The notes: a model not told the origin generated them from the sequence alone. A stretch of DNA of 64,000 nt from Nocardioides panacisoli (GCF_019448235.1 NZ_CP080409.1:3100001-3164000), one strand, 5' to 3'. Counted from the stretch's first letter, positions 17,846 through 26,482 are shown. A program made the numbers and translations.

Positions 17846-17902
17846 GGGTCTCCCTCCCAGGGCCGGTCGGTGCGGCCGGACGGATGACCGGCGATCGCGC
17901 GC

Positions 17903-17915
17903 CGACCGATCGGTT
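17903..17915. promoter_or_regulatory. TetR/PaaR-type operator, copy 1
   Basis: CGACCGATCGGTT contains the perfect palindrome ACCGATCGGT (17905-17914). It shares 12 of 13 bases with the second copy 46 bases away and lies in the paaZ-paaA divergent promoter. ACCG/CGGT half-sites are typical of TetR-family operators, including those described for PaaR. Confidence 0.6.
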
Positions 17916-17948
17916 GGCGGATCGGACGATGGTGTGTACCGTAGCGAC

Positions 17949-17961
17949 CGACCGTTCGGTT
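17949..17961. promoter_or_regulatory. TetR/PaaR-type operator, copy 2
   Basis: CGACCGTTCGGTT lies 25 bases upstream of the paaA start, downstream of a TACCGT-like -10 region (17938-17943), where bound repressor would block paaA transcription. The half-sites ACCG and CGGT are separated by two bases. It is nearly identical to copy 1, which lies closer to paaZ. Confidence 0.6.
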
Positions 17962-17986
17962 TGTCGACCACCGCCCGGGAGGCACC

Positions 17987-18949
17987 ATGACGACCGCGTC
18001 CTCGGCACCCGCCCACGACCGCGCCGCGGACCCGGCGCTGGAGCAGCAGTTCGCCGCCACCATCGAGCGCCACGACCGCATCGAGCCGCGCGACTGGATG
18101 CCCGAGGGCTACCGCAAGACGCTGGTGCGCCAGGTCGCCCAGCACGCCCACAGCGAGATCATCGGGATGCAGCCGGAGGGCAACTGGATCGGCCGCGCCC
18201 CGTCACTGCGGCGCAAGGCGATCCTGCTGGCCAAGGTGCAGGACGAGGCCGGGCACGGCCTCTACCTCTACTCCGCGACCGAGACCCTCGGCGCCTCCCG
18301 CGACGAGCTCACCGAGAAGCTCATCAGCGGGGCGCAGAAGTACTCCTCGATCTTCAACTACCCCACGTTGTCCTACGCCGACGTCGGCACCATCGGCTGG
18401 CTCGTCGACGGCGCCGCGATCTGCAACCAGGTGCCGCTGTGCCGGACGTCGTACGGCCCCTACGGCCGGGCGATGATCCGCATCTGCAAGGAGGAGTCCT
18501 TCCACCAGCGCCAGGGGTTCGAGCTGCTGCACACCATGATGCGCGGCACCGAGGAGCAACGCGCGATGGTGCAGGAGTCCGTCGACCGGTTCTGGTGGCC
18601 CTCGCTGATGATGTTCGGCCCGCCCGACGGCGACTCGCCCAACACCGAGCAATCGATGGCCTGGGGCATCAAGACTCACACCAACGACGAGCTGCGCCAG
18701 AAGTTCGTCGACATGACGGTGCCGCAGGCCGAGGCCCTCGGCGTGACGCTGCCCGACCCCGAGCTCGCCTGGAACGCCGAGCGCGGCCACCACGACTTCG
18801 GCCAGCCCGACTGGGAGGAGTTCTGGGCGGTGGTCACGGGCAACGGCCCGTGCAGCACCCAGCGCGTCGCCCACCGCCGGCGCGCCTGGGAGAACGGTGC
18901 GTGGGTGCGGGAGGCCGCGCTCGCGTTCGCCGGGAACGAGGAGGAGTGA
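17987..18949 (+). CDS. paaA: PaaA: phenylacetyl-CoA 1,2-epoxidase catalytic subunit
   Basis: 320 residues. It shows the ferritin-like carboxylate-bridged di-iron ligands typical of Paa[21 protein letters not shown] (ExxH-type) and [20 protein letters not shown]. The [20 protein letters not shown] region is also conserved. With PaaC, PaaB, PaaD and PaaE it inserts oxygen into the aromatic ring of phenylacetyl-CoA. GGGAGGC upstream sets ATG 17987. It is the first gene of the paaABCDEIGK operon and is controlled by the two operators just upstream. Confidence 0.95.
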   Translation: MTTASSAPAHDRAADPALEQQFAATIERHDRIEPRDWMPEGYRKTLVRQVAQHAHSEIIGMQPEGNWIGRAPSLRRKAILLAKVQDEAGHGLYLYSATETLGASRDELTEKLISGAQKYSSIFNYPTLSYADVGTIGWLVDGAAICNQVPLCRTSYGPYGRAMIRICKEESFHQRQGFELLHTMMRGTEEQRAMVQESVDRFWWPSLMMFGPPDGDSPNTEQSMAWGIKTHTNDELRQKFVDMTVPQAEALGVTLPDPELAWNAERGHHDFGQPDWEEFWAVVTGNGPCSTQRVAHRRRAWENGAWVREAALAFAGNEEE

Positions 18950-18952
18950 CGT

Positions 18953-18976
18953 GGTCTCGACAGGCTCGACCAACGA
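18953..18976 (+). repeat. Short paa-junction repeat, copy 1
   Basis: A 24-base sequence starting GGTCTCGACAGG and ending CTCGACCAACGA lies directly after the paaA stop. It is identical to 19274-19297. It has imperfect dyad symmetry (GGTC-TCGA against TCGACC). Confidence 0.85.
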
Positions 18977-18980
18977 GGGA

Positions 18981-19274
18981 ATGACCGACGTGTCAGCGCA
19001 GTGGCCGCTGTACGAGGTGTTCGTGCGGGGCAAGCGGGGGCTCAACCACGTCCACGTGGGCTCACTGCACGCCGCGGACGACCAGATGGCGATCCTCCAC
19101 GCCCGTGACGTCTACACCCGTCGCAACGAGGGCGTGAGCATCTGGGTCGTCAGGTCCGCCGACGTCACCGCCTCAAGTCCGGACGAGAAGGACCCGCTCT
19201 TCGCGCCCAGCGGCGACAAGGTCTACCGGCACCCCACCTTCTACGACATCCCCGACGACGTCCCCCACATGTAG
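18981..19274 (+). CDS. paaB: PaaB: epoxidase complex subunit
   Basis: 97 residues, typical for PaaB (about 95). The core WPLYEVFVRGKRGLNHVHVG, followed by HARDVYTRRNEGVSIWVVRS, is characteristic. PaaB bridges PaaAC heterodimers. ATG 18981 is chosen; GTG 18990 in the same frame has better spacing from GAGGGA (18974-18979) and could be the true start. The TAG stop at 19272-19274 runs into the second copy of the junction repeat. Confidence 0.92.
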   Translation: MTDVSAQWPLYEVFVRGKRGLNHVHVGSLHAADDQMAILHARDVYTRRNEGVSIWVVRSADVTASSPDEKDPLFAPSGDKVYRHPTFYDIPDDVPHM

Positions 19275-19319
19275 GTCTCGACAGGCTCGACCAACGACCG
19301 ACCTCTCGACCAACGAGGA
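19274..19319 (+). repeat. Short paa-junction repeat, copy 2 plus partial copy
   Basis: 19274-19297 repeats the 24 bases of 18953-18976 exactly. A truncated third copy (CTCTCGACCAACGAGGA, 19303-19319) follows and supplies the GAGGA ribosome site of paaC. The paaB stop codon ends on the first base of the repeat. Confidence 0.85.
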
Positions 19320-19323
19320 AGCC

Positions 19324-20259
19324 ATGGCCGACGTACACACCCCCGACCCGGGCACCGACGACAACCCGTACGCCGGGCTGCTGGTCAACGACGCCCACTG
19401 GGCCTTCGGCACCGATTTCGAGGACCCGTTGGCGGGCGTCGACACGACGGTCCCCGAGGACGTCGACCCGGGCGTGCTGGCGGCGTACTGCCTGATGCTC
19501 GGCGACGACGCTTTGGTGCTCTCCCAGCGGCTCTCGGAGTGGTGCAGCCGTGCGCCGGACCTCGAGGAGGACATCGCGCTGGCCAACATCGCGCTCGACC
19601 TGCTCGGCCAGGCGCGGCTCCTGCTCGCCCGGGCCGCGGCGGCCGACCCGACGGTCGTGCCCTCGCTGCCGGCAGGGTCGCCGGTGCCCGACGAGGACCG
19701 CCTGGCCTTCTTCCGCGACGACCTCCACTTCCGCAACGTCCGCCTCGCCGAGGTGGGCGGCGGCGACTTCGCCGACGTGGTCGTGCGGATCCTGCTCTTC
19801 GCCAGCTGGCGCCTCGCGCTCCTGGAGGGGCTGGCCGGATCGCGCGACGGCGTCCTCGCAGCCGTGGCGGCCAAGGGCACCAAGGAGCTCACCTACCACC
19901 GCGACTTCGCCGCTCGCTGGTTCCTCACCCTCGCGCGGGGCACCGAGGAGTCCCGCCGGCGGTTGGTCGCGGCGCTGGAGCAGCGCTGGCCGTTGTGGGA
20001 GGAGCTCTTCGTGACCCACCCCGTGGAGCTCGACGCCGCGACGAGCGGCATCGGTGTCGACCCGGCCGCCGTGGCCGAGGATGTCGACGGCGTGCTCGAC
20101 CGCGTGTTCGGGGCCAGCGGCGTCGCGCGCCCCGACGTGGCGCCCCTGGCCGGCGTCCGGGGGCGCACCGGCCGCGACGGCTGCCACACCGAGGCGCTGG
20201 GCCTGCTGCTCGCCGAGATGCAGGTCGTCGCCCGCGCCCACCCGGAGGGTCGCTGGTGA
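19324..20259 (+). CDS. paaC: PaaC: epoxidase structural subunit
   Basis: 311 residues, somewhat longer than the usual 250 or so because of an N-terminal acidic extension (about residues 1-45). The ferritin-like core has GDDALVLSQRLSEWCSRAPD, IALANIALDLLGQARLLLAR and the C-terminal GRDGCHTEALGLLLAEMQVV. PaaC resembles PaaA but lacks the catalytic iron role and forms the structural half of the heterodimer. Its TGA overlaps the GTG of paaD by 3 bases within GTGA. Confidence 0.93.
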   Translation: MADVHTPDPGTDDNPYAGLLVNDAHWAFGTDFEDPLAGVDTTVPEDVDPGVLAAYCLMLGDDALVLSQRLSEWCSRAPDLEEDIALANIALDLLGQARLLLARAAAADPTVVPSLPAGSPVPDEDRLAFFRDDLHFRNVRLAEVGGGDFADVVVRILLFASWRLALLEGLAGSRDGVLAAVAAKGTKELTYHRDFAARWFLTLARGTEESRRRLVAALEQRWPLWEELFVTHPVELDAATSGIGVDPAAVAEDVDGVLDRVFGASGVARPDVAPLAGVRGRTGRDGCHTEALGLLLAEMQVVARAHPEGRW

Positions 20260-20774
20260 GCGCCGTGACCTCGCGACAGGAGCTGCGCGAGCGCGCCCGG
20301 GACGTGGCCGCGACCGTGGTCGACCCCGAGCTGCCCATGCTCACCCTGCTCGACCTCGGGGTGCTCCGCGACGTCGACGTCGACCACGAGGGCACGGTGG
20401 TCGCCGCCATCACCCCGACCTACTCCGGGTGTCCGGCCATGGCCACCATGCGCGACGACCTGGTCGCCGCGCTGGCAGGGGCCGGCCTCCCGGCCCGCGT
20501 CCGCGTCCAGCTGGAGCCGGCCTGGACCTCGGACTGGATCACGCCCCGTGGCCGCGCGGCCCTCGCCGACGCCGGCATCTCGCCCCCGGGGCCGGCACCG
20601 CACCACGACGGCCCGATCCCGCTGCAGCTGACCGCCACCCGACGCGCCGTGCACTGCCCGCGCTGTGGCGCCGACGACGTCGCACTCACCTCCGAGTTCG
20701 GCTCGACGGCCTGCAAGGCGATGTACCGCTGCCGGGACTGCGGCGAACCGTTCGACCACGTGAAGGAGATCTGA
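20256..20774 (+). CDS. paaD: PaaD: Fe-S assembly factor for the epoxidase (DUF59 family)
   Basis: 172 residues from GTG 20256, coupled to paaC by a GTGA overlap. The N-terminal DUF59/MIP18 domain shows VVDPELPMLTLLDLGVLRDV and PTYSGCPAMATMRDDL. The C-terminal zinc-ribbon-like part has CPRCGADDV, TACKAMYRC and CRDCGEPF. It is needed for epoxidase maturation, probably iron-sulfur delivery. GTG 20265 is a possible alternative start. Confidence 0.93.
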   Translation: MSAVTSRQELRERARDVAATVVDPELPMLTLLDLGVLRDVDVDHEGTVVAAITPTYSGCPAMATMRDDLVAALAGAGLPARVRVQLEPAWTSDWITPRGRAALADAGISPPGPAPHHDGPIPLQLTATRRAVHCPRCGADDVALTSEFGSTACKAMYRCRDCGEPFDHVKEI

Positions 20775-20775
20775 G

Positions 20776-21861
20776 GTGACCGCTACCAGCACGCTGGCGC
20801 CCGGGGCGCGCACGACCTTCCACCCGCTCACCGTCTCCGCCGTCGACCGGCTCACCGACGACGCCGTCGCGGTCACCTTCGCCGTCCCCGAGGACCTGCG
20901 CGAGGACTTCGACTTCGCGGCCGGGCAGTCCCTCACGCTGCGCCGCGTCATCGACGGCGAGGAACACCGTCGCAGCTACTCCATCTGCGCGCCCGTCGGC
21001 GCCGCGCCACGGATCGGCGTACGCGAGATCCCGGACGGGCTGTTCTCCCGCTGGCTGGTCCACGAGGTGCGCCCCGGCGACCGCATCGAGGTCCAGCCGC
21101 CCAGCGGCAGCTTCCGGGCCGACCCGAGCCCGGCCGGGCGGCACCTGTGCATCGCCGCCGGGTCGGGCATCACGCCGATGCTCTCGATCGCCTCCTCGGT
21201 GCTTGCCCACCCCGACGCCGAGGTGACGCTGCTCTACGGCAACCGAGCGACGGCCACGGTGATGTTCGCCGAGGAGCTCGCCGACCTCAAGGACGCCCAC
21301 CACGACCGGTTCGGGCTGGTCCACGTGCTCTCCCGCGAGCCCCGCGACGTCGACCTCTTCTCCGGCCGGCTCGACGGCGAGCGACTCCGCGAGCTGCTCA
21401 CGCGGCTGGTCCCCGTGGGCGACATGGACCACGTGTGGCTGTGCGGCCCCGTCGCGATGCTCACCGAGGCCCGCACCGTGCTCACCGACCTCGGCGTGTC
21501 GAGCGACCGGGTGCACGCCGAGCTCTTCCACGTCGACGAGCCGCCCCCGCAGCTGCGCCACCCCGAGCGCGTCGTCGAGGGCGTCACCAGCGACGTCACC
21601 CTCGTGCTGGACGGCCGGTCGGCCACGACGCCGATGCCGCGCGACAGCACGATCCTCGACGCCGCGCAGCGGACCCGCAGCGACCTGCCCTTCGCCTGCA
21701 AGGGCGGCGTCTGCGGCACCTGCCGCGCCCGGATCCGCGAGGGCGATGTCGACATGGTGCGCAACTACGCCCTCGAGCCCCACGAGGTGGAGCGCGACTT
21801 CGTCCTCACCTGCCAGAGCTTCCCCGTCAGCGACGAGATCGTGGTCGACTTCGATGCCTGA
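20776..21861 (+). CDS. paaE: PaaE: epoxidase NAD(P)H reductase
   Basis: 361 residues. Domains in order: FAD-binding ferredoxin-reductase barrel (HRRSYSICAPVGAAPRIGV), NAD(P)-binding domain (AAGSGITPMLSIASSVL, VWLCGPVAMLTEAR) and a C-terminal [2Fe-2S] domain with CKGGVCGTCRARI and LTCQSFP. It transfers electrons from NADPH to the PaaA di-iron centre. It starts one base after the paaD stop and overlaps paaI by 8 bases. Confidence 0.94.
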   Translation: MTATSTLAPGARTTFHPLTVSAVDRLTDDAVAVTFAVPEDLREDFDFAAGQSLTLRRVIDGEEHRRSYSICAPVGAAPRIGVREIPDGLFSRWLVHEVRPGDRIEVQPPSGSFRADPSPAGRHLCIAAGSGITPMLSIASSVLAHPDAEVTLLYGNRATATVMFAEELADLKDAHHDRFGLVHVLSREPRDVDLFSGRLDGERLRELLTRLVPVGDMDHVWLCGPVAMLTEARTVLTDLGVSSDRVHAELFHVDEPPPQLRHPERVVEGVTSDVTLVLDGRSATTPMPRDSTILDAAQRTRSDLPFACKGGVCGTCRARIREGDVDMVRNYALEPHEVERDFVLTCQSFPVSDEIVVDFDA

Positions 21862-22333
21862 GTCCGCTCAGCCGGAGCCGGAGCACTCGGCGCAGCCCGA
21901 CGTACCCGACGCCGACGCGCTCGCCCACGCGAGTGCGGAGGCGATGTGGGCCGGCGACCACGCCAGCCACGCGCTCGGCATGGTGCTCGAGGACGTCACG
22001 CCCGGCACCGCGCAGCTGTCCATGGCCGTGCGCCAGGACATGGTCAACGGCCACCGGCTGTGCCACGGCGGCATCATCGCCACCCTCGCCGACAGTGCCT
22101 TCGCCTTCGCCTGCAACAGCCACGGCACCGTCACCGTCGCCTCGGGGTTCGCCGTCGACCTGCTGGCACCCGCACGACTGGGTGACGTGCTCGTCGCCGA
22201 GGCCCGGGAGGTACGCCGTCGCGGCCGCTCGGGCGTGTACGACGTCACCGTGCGCTGCGGGGACGAGGTGATCGCGGAGTTCCGCGGCCGGAGCCGCTCG
22301 CTCGGCCGCCCGATCCTGCAGGAGGACGCATGA
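21854..22333 (+). CDS. paaI: PaaI: hot-dog acyl-CoA thioesterase
   Basis: 159 residues. The hot-dog motif NGHRLCHGGIIATLADSAFA with HGGxxxxLAD is the PaaI-type thioesterase signature. It is thought to release CoA from stalled or toxic ring-hydroxylated CoA esters. ATG 21854 overlaps the end of paaE and the TGA overlaps the ATG of the next gene, so translation is coupled. Confidence 0.9.
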   Translation: MPESAQPEPEHSAQPDVPDADALAHASAEAMWAGDHASHALGMVLEDVTPGTAQLSMAVRQDMVNGHRLCHGGIIATLADSAFAFACNSHGTVTVASGFAVDLLAPARLGDVLVAEAREVRRRGRSGVYDVTVRCGDEVIAEFRGRSRSLGRPILQEDA

Positions 22334-23121
22334 CCGACGACCCCGTGCTCGTGGAGCGGACCGACGCCGTCGCGACGGTGACGCTCAACCGGGCCGACCG
22401 CAAGAACGCGCTCACGACCGAGCTGAAGGTCGCACTGCGCGACGCCGTCGCCGACGTCGCGGCCGATCCGGCCGTGCGCGCCGTCGTCCTCGCCGCCACC
22501 GGGAGTGCCTTCAGTGTGGGCCAGGACCTCGGGGAGCACGCCGCCGCGCTCGAGGGCGGCGCGGAGGCTGCCTTCGCCACCGTCGAGGAGCACTACGCCC
22601 CGATCGTGCGGGACCTCGCCACCATGCCCAAGCCGGTCGTCGCCGCCGTGCAGGGCACCTGCGTCGGCGCGGGACTCGGCCTCGCGCTCGCCTGCGACCT
22701 GCGCGTGCTCGCCGCCGGCGCCACCTTCGCGACGGCGTTCACCGGCATCGGGCTGACCTTCGACTCCGGCCTGTCCCACACGCTCCCGCGCGCCGTCGGC
22801 GACGCCCGGGCCCGCGAGCTGATGCTGCTGCGAGCCTCCTTCACCGCCGAGGACGCCGTCGCCTGGGGCATCACCGGTGAGGTCGTCGACGGCGACGCCG
22901 TGGCCGACCGGGCCCACGCGATCGCCGCCACGCTCGCGGCCGGGCCGACGACGGCGTACGCCGAGACCAAGGCGCTGCTGCAGGCCTCGGCGACGTCGTC
23001 GCTGCAGGAGGCGCTCGCCGCCGAGGGCGCCGCGCAGACCCGGTGCGGCGCGACCGAGGACCACCACGGCGCGGTGACGGCGTTCCTCGCCCGCGAGAAG
23101 CCGACCTTCGACGGCCGCTGA
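22330..23121 (+). CDS. paaG: PaaG-type enoyl-CoA hydratase/isomerase
   Basis: 263 residues with crotonase-fold motifs: RADRKNALTTEL, the oxyanion-hole segment GSAFSVGQDLGEH and VQGTCVGAGLGLALACDLRV. The segment GIGLTFDSGLSHTLPRAVG keeps an Asp where PaaG has its catalytic Asp (PDCGG), supporting the ring-1,2-epoxyphenylacetyl-CoA isomerase over a generic PaaF hydratase. Assignment within the crotonase family by eye is uncertain. It overlaps paaI by ATGA. Confidence 0.75.
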   Translation: MTDDPVLVERTDAVATVTLNRADRKNALTTELKVALRDAVADVAADPAVRAVVLAATGSAFSVGQDLGEHAAALEGGAEAAFATVEEHYAPIVRDLATMPKPVVAAVQGTCVGAGLGLALACDLRVLAAGATFATAFTGIGLTFDSGLSHTLPRAVGDARARELMLLRASFTAEDAVAWGITGEVVDGDAVADRAHAIAATLAAGPTTAYAETKALLQASATSSLQEALAAEGAAQTRCGATEDHHGAVTAFLAREKPTFDGR

Positions 23122-23152
23122 CCGCGCATCGCCCACGACACAGGAGCCACGC

Positions 23153-24457
23153 ATGGACGACCTGAGCCCGCGGCCGGGCGACCTGGACCCGATCGAGACC
23201 GCGCCCCTCGAGGAGCTGCGGGCGCTGCAGCTGGAGCGGCTGCGGTGGACGGTGGCGCACGCCCACGACCGCGTCCCGCACTACCGGCGGGCCCTCGACG
23301 AGGCCGGTGTCCATCCGCGCGACGTCACCGCACTCGAGGACCTGTCACGACTGCCCCTCACCACCAAGGCCGACCTGCGGGAGAACTACCCCTTCGGCAT
23401 GTTCGCCGTGCCGCGGGAGCAGGTGCTGCGACTGCACGCGTCGTCGGGCACCACCGGCCGCCCCACCGTCGTCGGCTACACCCGCGACGACCTCGACACC
23501 TGGGCCGACGTCGTCGCCCGCAGCATCCGCGCCGCGGGTGGGCGCGCCGGCCACCTGCTGCACAACGCCTACGGCTACGGGCTCTTCACCGGCGGCCTCG
23601 GCGCCCACGCCGGCGCCGAGCGGCTGGGCTGCACCGTCGTGCCGGTCTCCGGCGGCATGACCGAGCGCCAGGTGCGGCTGATCGACGACTTCCGGCCCGA
23701 CATCATCACCGTGACGCCGTCGTACATGCTCGCGCTGGTCGACGAGATGGAGCGCCAGGGCATCGACCCCCGATCCACGTCGCTGAAGGTCGGCATCTTC
23801 GGCGCCGAGCCGTGGACCGACGACATGCGCCGCGAGCTCGAGGAGCGGCTCGACATGCACGCGGTCGACATCTACGGGCTCTCGGAGGTGATCGGGCCGG
23901 GCGTGGCCAGCGAGTGCGTCGAGACCAAGGACGGGCTCACCGTGTGGGAGGACCACTTCTACCCCGAGATCATCGACCCGGTGACCGGCGAGGTGCTGCC
24001 CGACGGGGAGGAGGGCGAGCTGGTCCTCACCTCGCTGACCAAGCAGGCGATGCCGGTCATCCGCTACCGCACCCGTGACCTGACCCGTCTCCTGCCGGGC
24101 ACCGCCCGCACGATGCGGCGGATCGAGAAGATCACCGGCCGCACAGACGACCTGATCATCCTGCGCGGGGTGAACCTCTTCCCGACCCAGATCGAGGAGC
24201 TGATCCTGCACACGCCGGCCCTCTCGCCGCACTTCCAGTGCGTGCTGACGCGGCCGGACAAGCTCGACGAGATGACGGTCGTGGTCGAGCACCGCGAGGG
24301 CGCGGGCGACGCGGCCGGTGACGCCGGCCGCGCGTTGCGGGCGATGGTCAAGGACGCGATCGGCGTGACCGTCGGCGTCGACGTGGTCGCGCCGGAGAGC
24401 ATCGAGCGCTCGGTGGGCAAGATGCGCCGGATCATCGACCGACGCGGGCTGCGCTGA
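23153..24457 (+). CDS. paaK: PaaK: phenylacetate-CoA ligase
   Basis: 434 residues, standard length. The AMP-binding P-loop is ASSGTTGRPTVVGYTRDD. The hinge and C-terminal motifs include YRTRDLTRLLPG, GRTDDLIILRGVNLFPTQIE and the lysine-bearing SVGKMRRIIDRRG. It activates phenylacetate to phenylacetyl-CoA, the first committed step and the source of the PaaR ligand. ATG 23153 follows CAGGAG (23139-23144). Last gene of the plus-strand paa operon in this window. Confidence 0.94.
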   Translation: MDDLSPRPGDLDPIETAPLEELRALQLERLRWTVAHAHDRVPHYRRALDEAGVHPRDVTALEDLSRLPLTTKADLRENYPFGMFAVPREQVLRLHASSGTTGRPTVVGYTRDDLDTWADVVARSIRAAGGRAGHLLHNAYGYGLFTGGLGAHAGAERLGCTVVPVSGGMTERQVRLIDDFRPDIITVTPSYMLALVDEMERQGIDPRSTSLKVGIFGAEPWTDDMRRELEERLDMHAVDIYGLSEVIGPGVASECVETKDGLTVWEDHFYPEIIDPVTGEVLPDGEEGELVLTSLTKQAMPVIRYRTRDLTRLLPGTARTMRRIEKITGRTDDLIILRGVNLFPTQIEELILHTPALSPHFQCVLTRPDKLDEMTVVVEHREGAGDAAGDAGRALRAMVKDAIGVTVGVDVVAPESIERSVGKMRRIIDRRGLR

Positions 24458-24481
24458 CAGCCGGGTCGCAGCCGGCCGGTG

Positions 24482-24583
24482 CTACTCGACCAGCATCAGG
24501 AACCCGACCACGGCGCCGACGAGCACGACACCGACTCCCACGAGCAGGGCAGACACTGCGATCACTCTGCGCCACCACGGCAT
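24482..24583 (-). CDS. 33-residue single-helix membrane peptide
   Basis: ATG 24583 to TAG 24482 on the minus strand encodes MPWWRRVIAVSALLVGVGVV followed by LVGAVVGFLMLVE: a short basic N-terminus and one long hydrophobic helix. A TAGGGT -10-like box sits 7 bases upstream on that strand, so the transcript may be leaderless. Size and composition fit a real small membrane protein, but nothing else supports it and I recognise no family. Confidence 0.4.
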   Translation of the reverse strand: MPWWRRVIAVSALLVGVGVVLVGAVVGFLMLVE

Positions 24584-24604
24584 GCGGACGACCCTACGTG
24601 CGGG

Positions 24605-25315
24605 TCAGCAGAAGCCGAGCATCTCGGTGAGCGCGTCGCGCTCACTGGCGTCGATGGCCAGGTCCCAGCGTGACTTCACCCGGATCCAGCGCTTCGCGTA
24701 GCTGCACTGGTAGTCCTTGCGGGGCCGCCAGGCCGCGGGGTCGTCGTCGCCCTTGGACTGGTTGGTCGGTCCGTCGACGGACAGCAGGTTGGCCGGTGAG
24801 TTGGCGAACCGGGAGCGCCGCTCGTCGCTCCAGTCGCGGGCGCCGGACTTCCAGGCCTCCGACAGCGGCACCACGTGGTCGATCTGCAGGGCCTGGGCCT
24901 GCCGCGGGTCCTTGAGGTCGTCGAAGCGGAGCGTGGCGCCGGTGTAGGGGTCCACCCACGTGCCCGCGACGACGTCGTGGTCGCACGCACCCTGCTGCTG
25001 CACCCGCGCCTCGACCGCGTCGCGCAGCAGCACGTCGTCGCGCTGGTTGCACCCGTTGTCGTCGATGTCGGCCCACGCGCTGCCGAACGCGTCGCGGTCG
25101 TAGTCATCGGCGTACGCCGGCCGCGGCTCGACGCGCAGTCCCGCCAGCCGCTGCCCGATCGGCACCTGCGGCTGCACCGGCCGGACCGAAGTCGACGGTC
25201 CCGCCGTCACCGTCCCCCGCGGCGTCCGCTCCTCGCTCGTCGTCACCGTCGACAGGCACCCGGCGGCCACCAGCGCCGTCGACGCCACCGCGATCGCCCA
25301 CGCCCACCTGGTCAC
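24605..25315 (-). CDS. Secreted HNH nuclease lipoprotein (DUF1524-type)
   Basis: 236 residues from GTG 25315. The N-terminus WAWAIAVASTALVAAGC is a lipoprotein signal with lipobox LVAAGC. The C-terminal half has the HNH/DUF1524 signature: QALQIDHVVPLSEAWKSGA, then FANSPANLLSVDGPTNQSKG and DDPAAWRP, with paired cysteines. Such exported HNH proteins are common in actinobacteria and are thought to digest extracellular DNA. A CACAAT hexamer 6-8 bases upstream suggests leaderless transcription. Confidence 0.85.
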   Translation of the reverse strand: MTRWAWAIAVASTALVAAGCLSTVTTSEERTPRGTVTAGPSTSVRPVQPQVPIGQRLAGLRVEPRPAYADDYDRDAFGSAWADIDDNGCNQRDDVLLRDAVEARVQQQGACDHDVVAGTWVDPYTGATLRFDDLKDPRQAQALQIDHVVPLSEAWKSGARDWSDERRSRFANSPANLLSVDGPTNQSKGDDDPAAWRPRKDYQCSYAKRWIRVKSRWDLAIDASERDALTEMLGFC

Positions 25316-25381
25316 CCCGACATTGTGCCGTCGGGGTCCGACAGGTCGGCTCGGCACGGTGACGACGAGCTGTCGGGCCCG

Positions 25382-26449
25382 TCAGTGCCAGGAGCGGGCG
25401 AGCTGCAGCAGCCGGTCGTTGGCCTCGGGCTCGCCGATGCTGACGCGACAGCCCTCCCCGGCGAACGGGCGTACGGCGATGCCGATCGTCTCGGCCGCCG
25501 CGGCGAACTCGGCCGTCCGCTCGCCCAGGTCGAACCACACGAAGTTCCCCTGTGGCTCCGGCACGTCCCACCCGGACTCGCGCAGGCCGTCGTGGGTGCG
25601 GGAGCGCTCGGCGACGAGCCCGGCGACCCGCTCCAGCAGGGCGTCCTCGGCGTCGAGCGAGGCCACCGCCGCCGCCTGGGCGACCGCGTTGACGCCGAAC
25701 GGCAGCGACACCGCCCGCAGCGCACCGGCGATCGGGTCGCTCGCGACGGCGTACCCGACGCGGAGGCCGGCCAGGCCGTAGGCCTTGGAGAAGGTGCGCA
25801 GCAGCACCACGTTCGCGTGCATCCGGTACGTCGCCAGTCCGTCCACCGGGTCCTCGGAGCGGACGAACTCGCGGTAGGCCTCGTCGACGACCACCAGGAC
25901 GTGCGACGGCACGGCGGCCAGCAGGTCGTCGAGCTCGCGCTGGGTGACCGCGGGGCCGGTCGGGTTGTTGGGGGTGCACACGACGAGCACCTTGGTGCGG
26001 TCGGTGACGGCCGCGGCCATCGCCGCGAGGTCGTGACGCCCGTCGGCCGTCACCGGGACCTGGACCGACGTGGCCCCGGCGGCCCGGACGGCGATCGGGT
26101 AGGCCTCGAAGGACCGCCAGGCGTAGACGACCTCGTCGCCGGGATCGCAGAAGGCGGCCACGACGTCGTACACCAGGGCGACCGAGCCGGCGCCCGCGGC
26201 GAGGTGCTGGGTGCCGACCCCGAGCCGTGCGGCGAGGGCCTCGTAGAGCGCGGTGTTGCCCATGTCGGGGTAGCGGTTCATCCGCGCGACGGCGGCCGTC
26301 GCGGCATCGAGGACGCCGGGCAGCGGGGGATGCGGGTTCTCGTTGGAGGAGACCTTGTAGGTGGTGATCCCGGGCCGGGCGGCCGGCGGTCGGCCGGGCA
26401 CGTAGGTGGGGATCTGGCTGACGTGGCTGCGTGGCTGAGGGTGGGCCAT
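25382..26449 (-). CDS. Aromatic / histidinol-phosphate aminotransferase (HisC2/Pat type)
   Basis: 355 residues, PLP fold-type I. It carries VSSNENPHPPLPGV near the N-terminus, VVCTPNNPTGP, VVVDEAYREFV and the PLP lysine in LLRTFSKAYGLAGLRVGY, with RVSIGEPEANDRLL containing the carboxylate-binding Arg. As a stand-alone copy outside a his operon it is probably an aromatic amino-acid (phenylalanine) aminotransferase, consistent with the Pat assignment in actinobacteria. The upstream region carries three copies of the 18-bp intergenic repeat. Confidence 0.88.
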   Translation of the reverse strand: MAHPQPRSHVSQIPTYVPGRPPAARPGITTYKVSSNENPHPPLPGVLDAATAAVARMNRYPDMGNTALYEALAARLGVGTQHLAAGAGSVALVYDVVAAFCDPGDEVVYAWRSFEAYPIAVRAAGATSVQVPVTADGRHDLAAMAAAVTDRTKVLVVCTPNNPTGPAVTQRELDDLLAAVPSHVLVVVDEAYREFVRSEDPVDGLATYRMHANVVLLRTFSKAYGLAGLRVGYAVASDPIAGALRAVSLPFGVNAVAQAAAVASLDAEDALLERVAGLVAERSRTHDGLRESGWDVPEPQGNFVWFDLGERTAEFAAAAETIGIAVRPFAGEGCRVSIGEPEANDRLLQLARSWH

Positions 26450-26482
26450 GTCACAACCCTAGGGCGGGTCCGGCGCAAGAGC

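Noticed and set aside
24605..25315. HNH nuclease as part of a restriction or phage-defence system
   Set aside because: A lipoprotein signal indicates export, and no methylase, helicase or other defence genes are adjacent.
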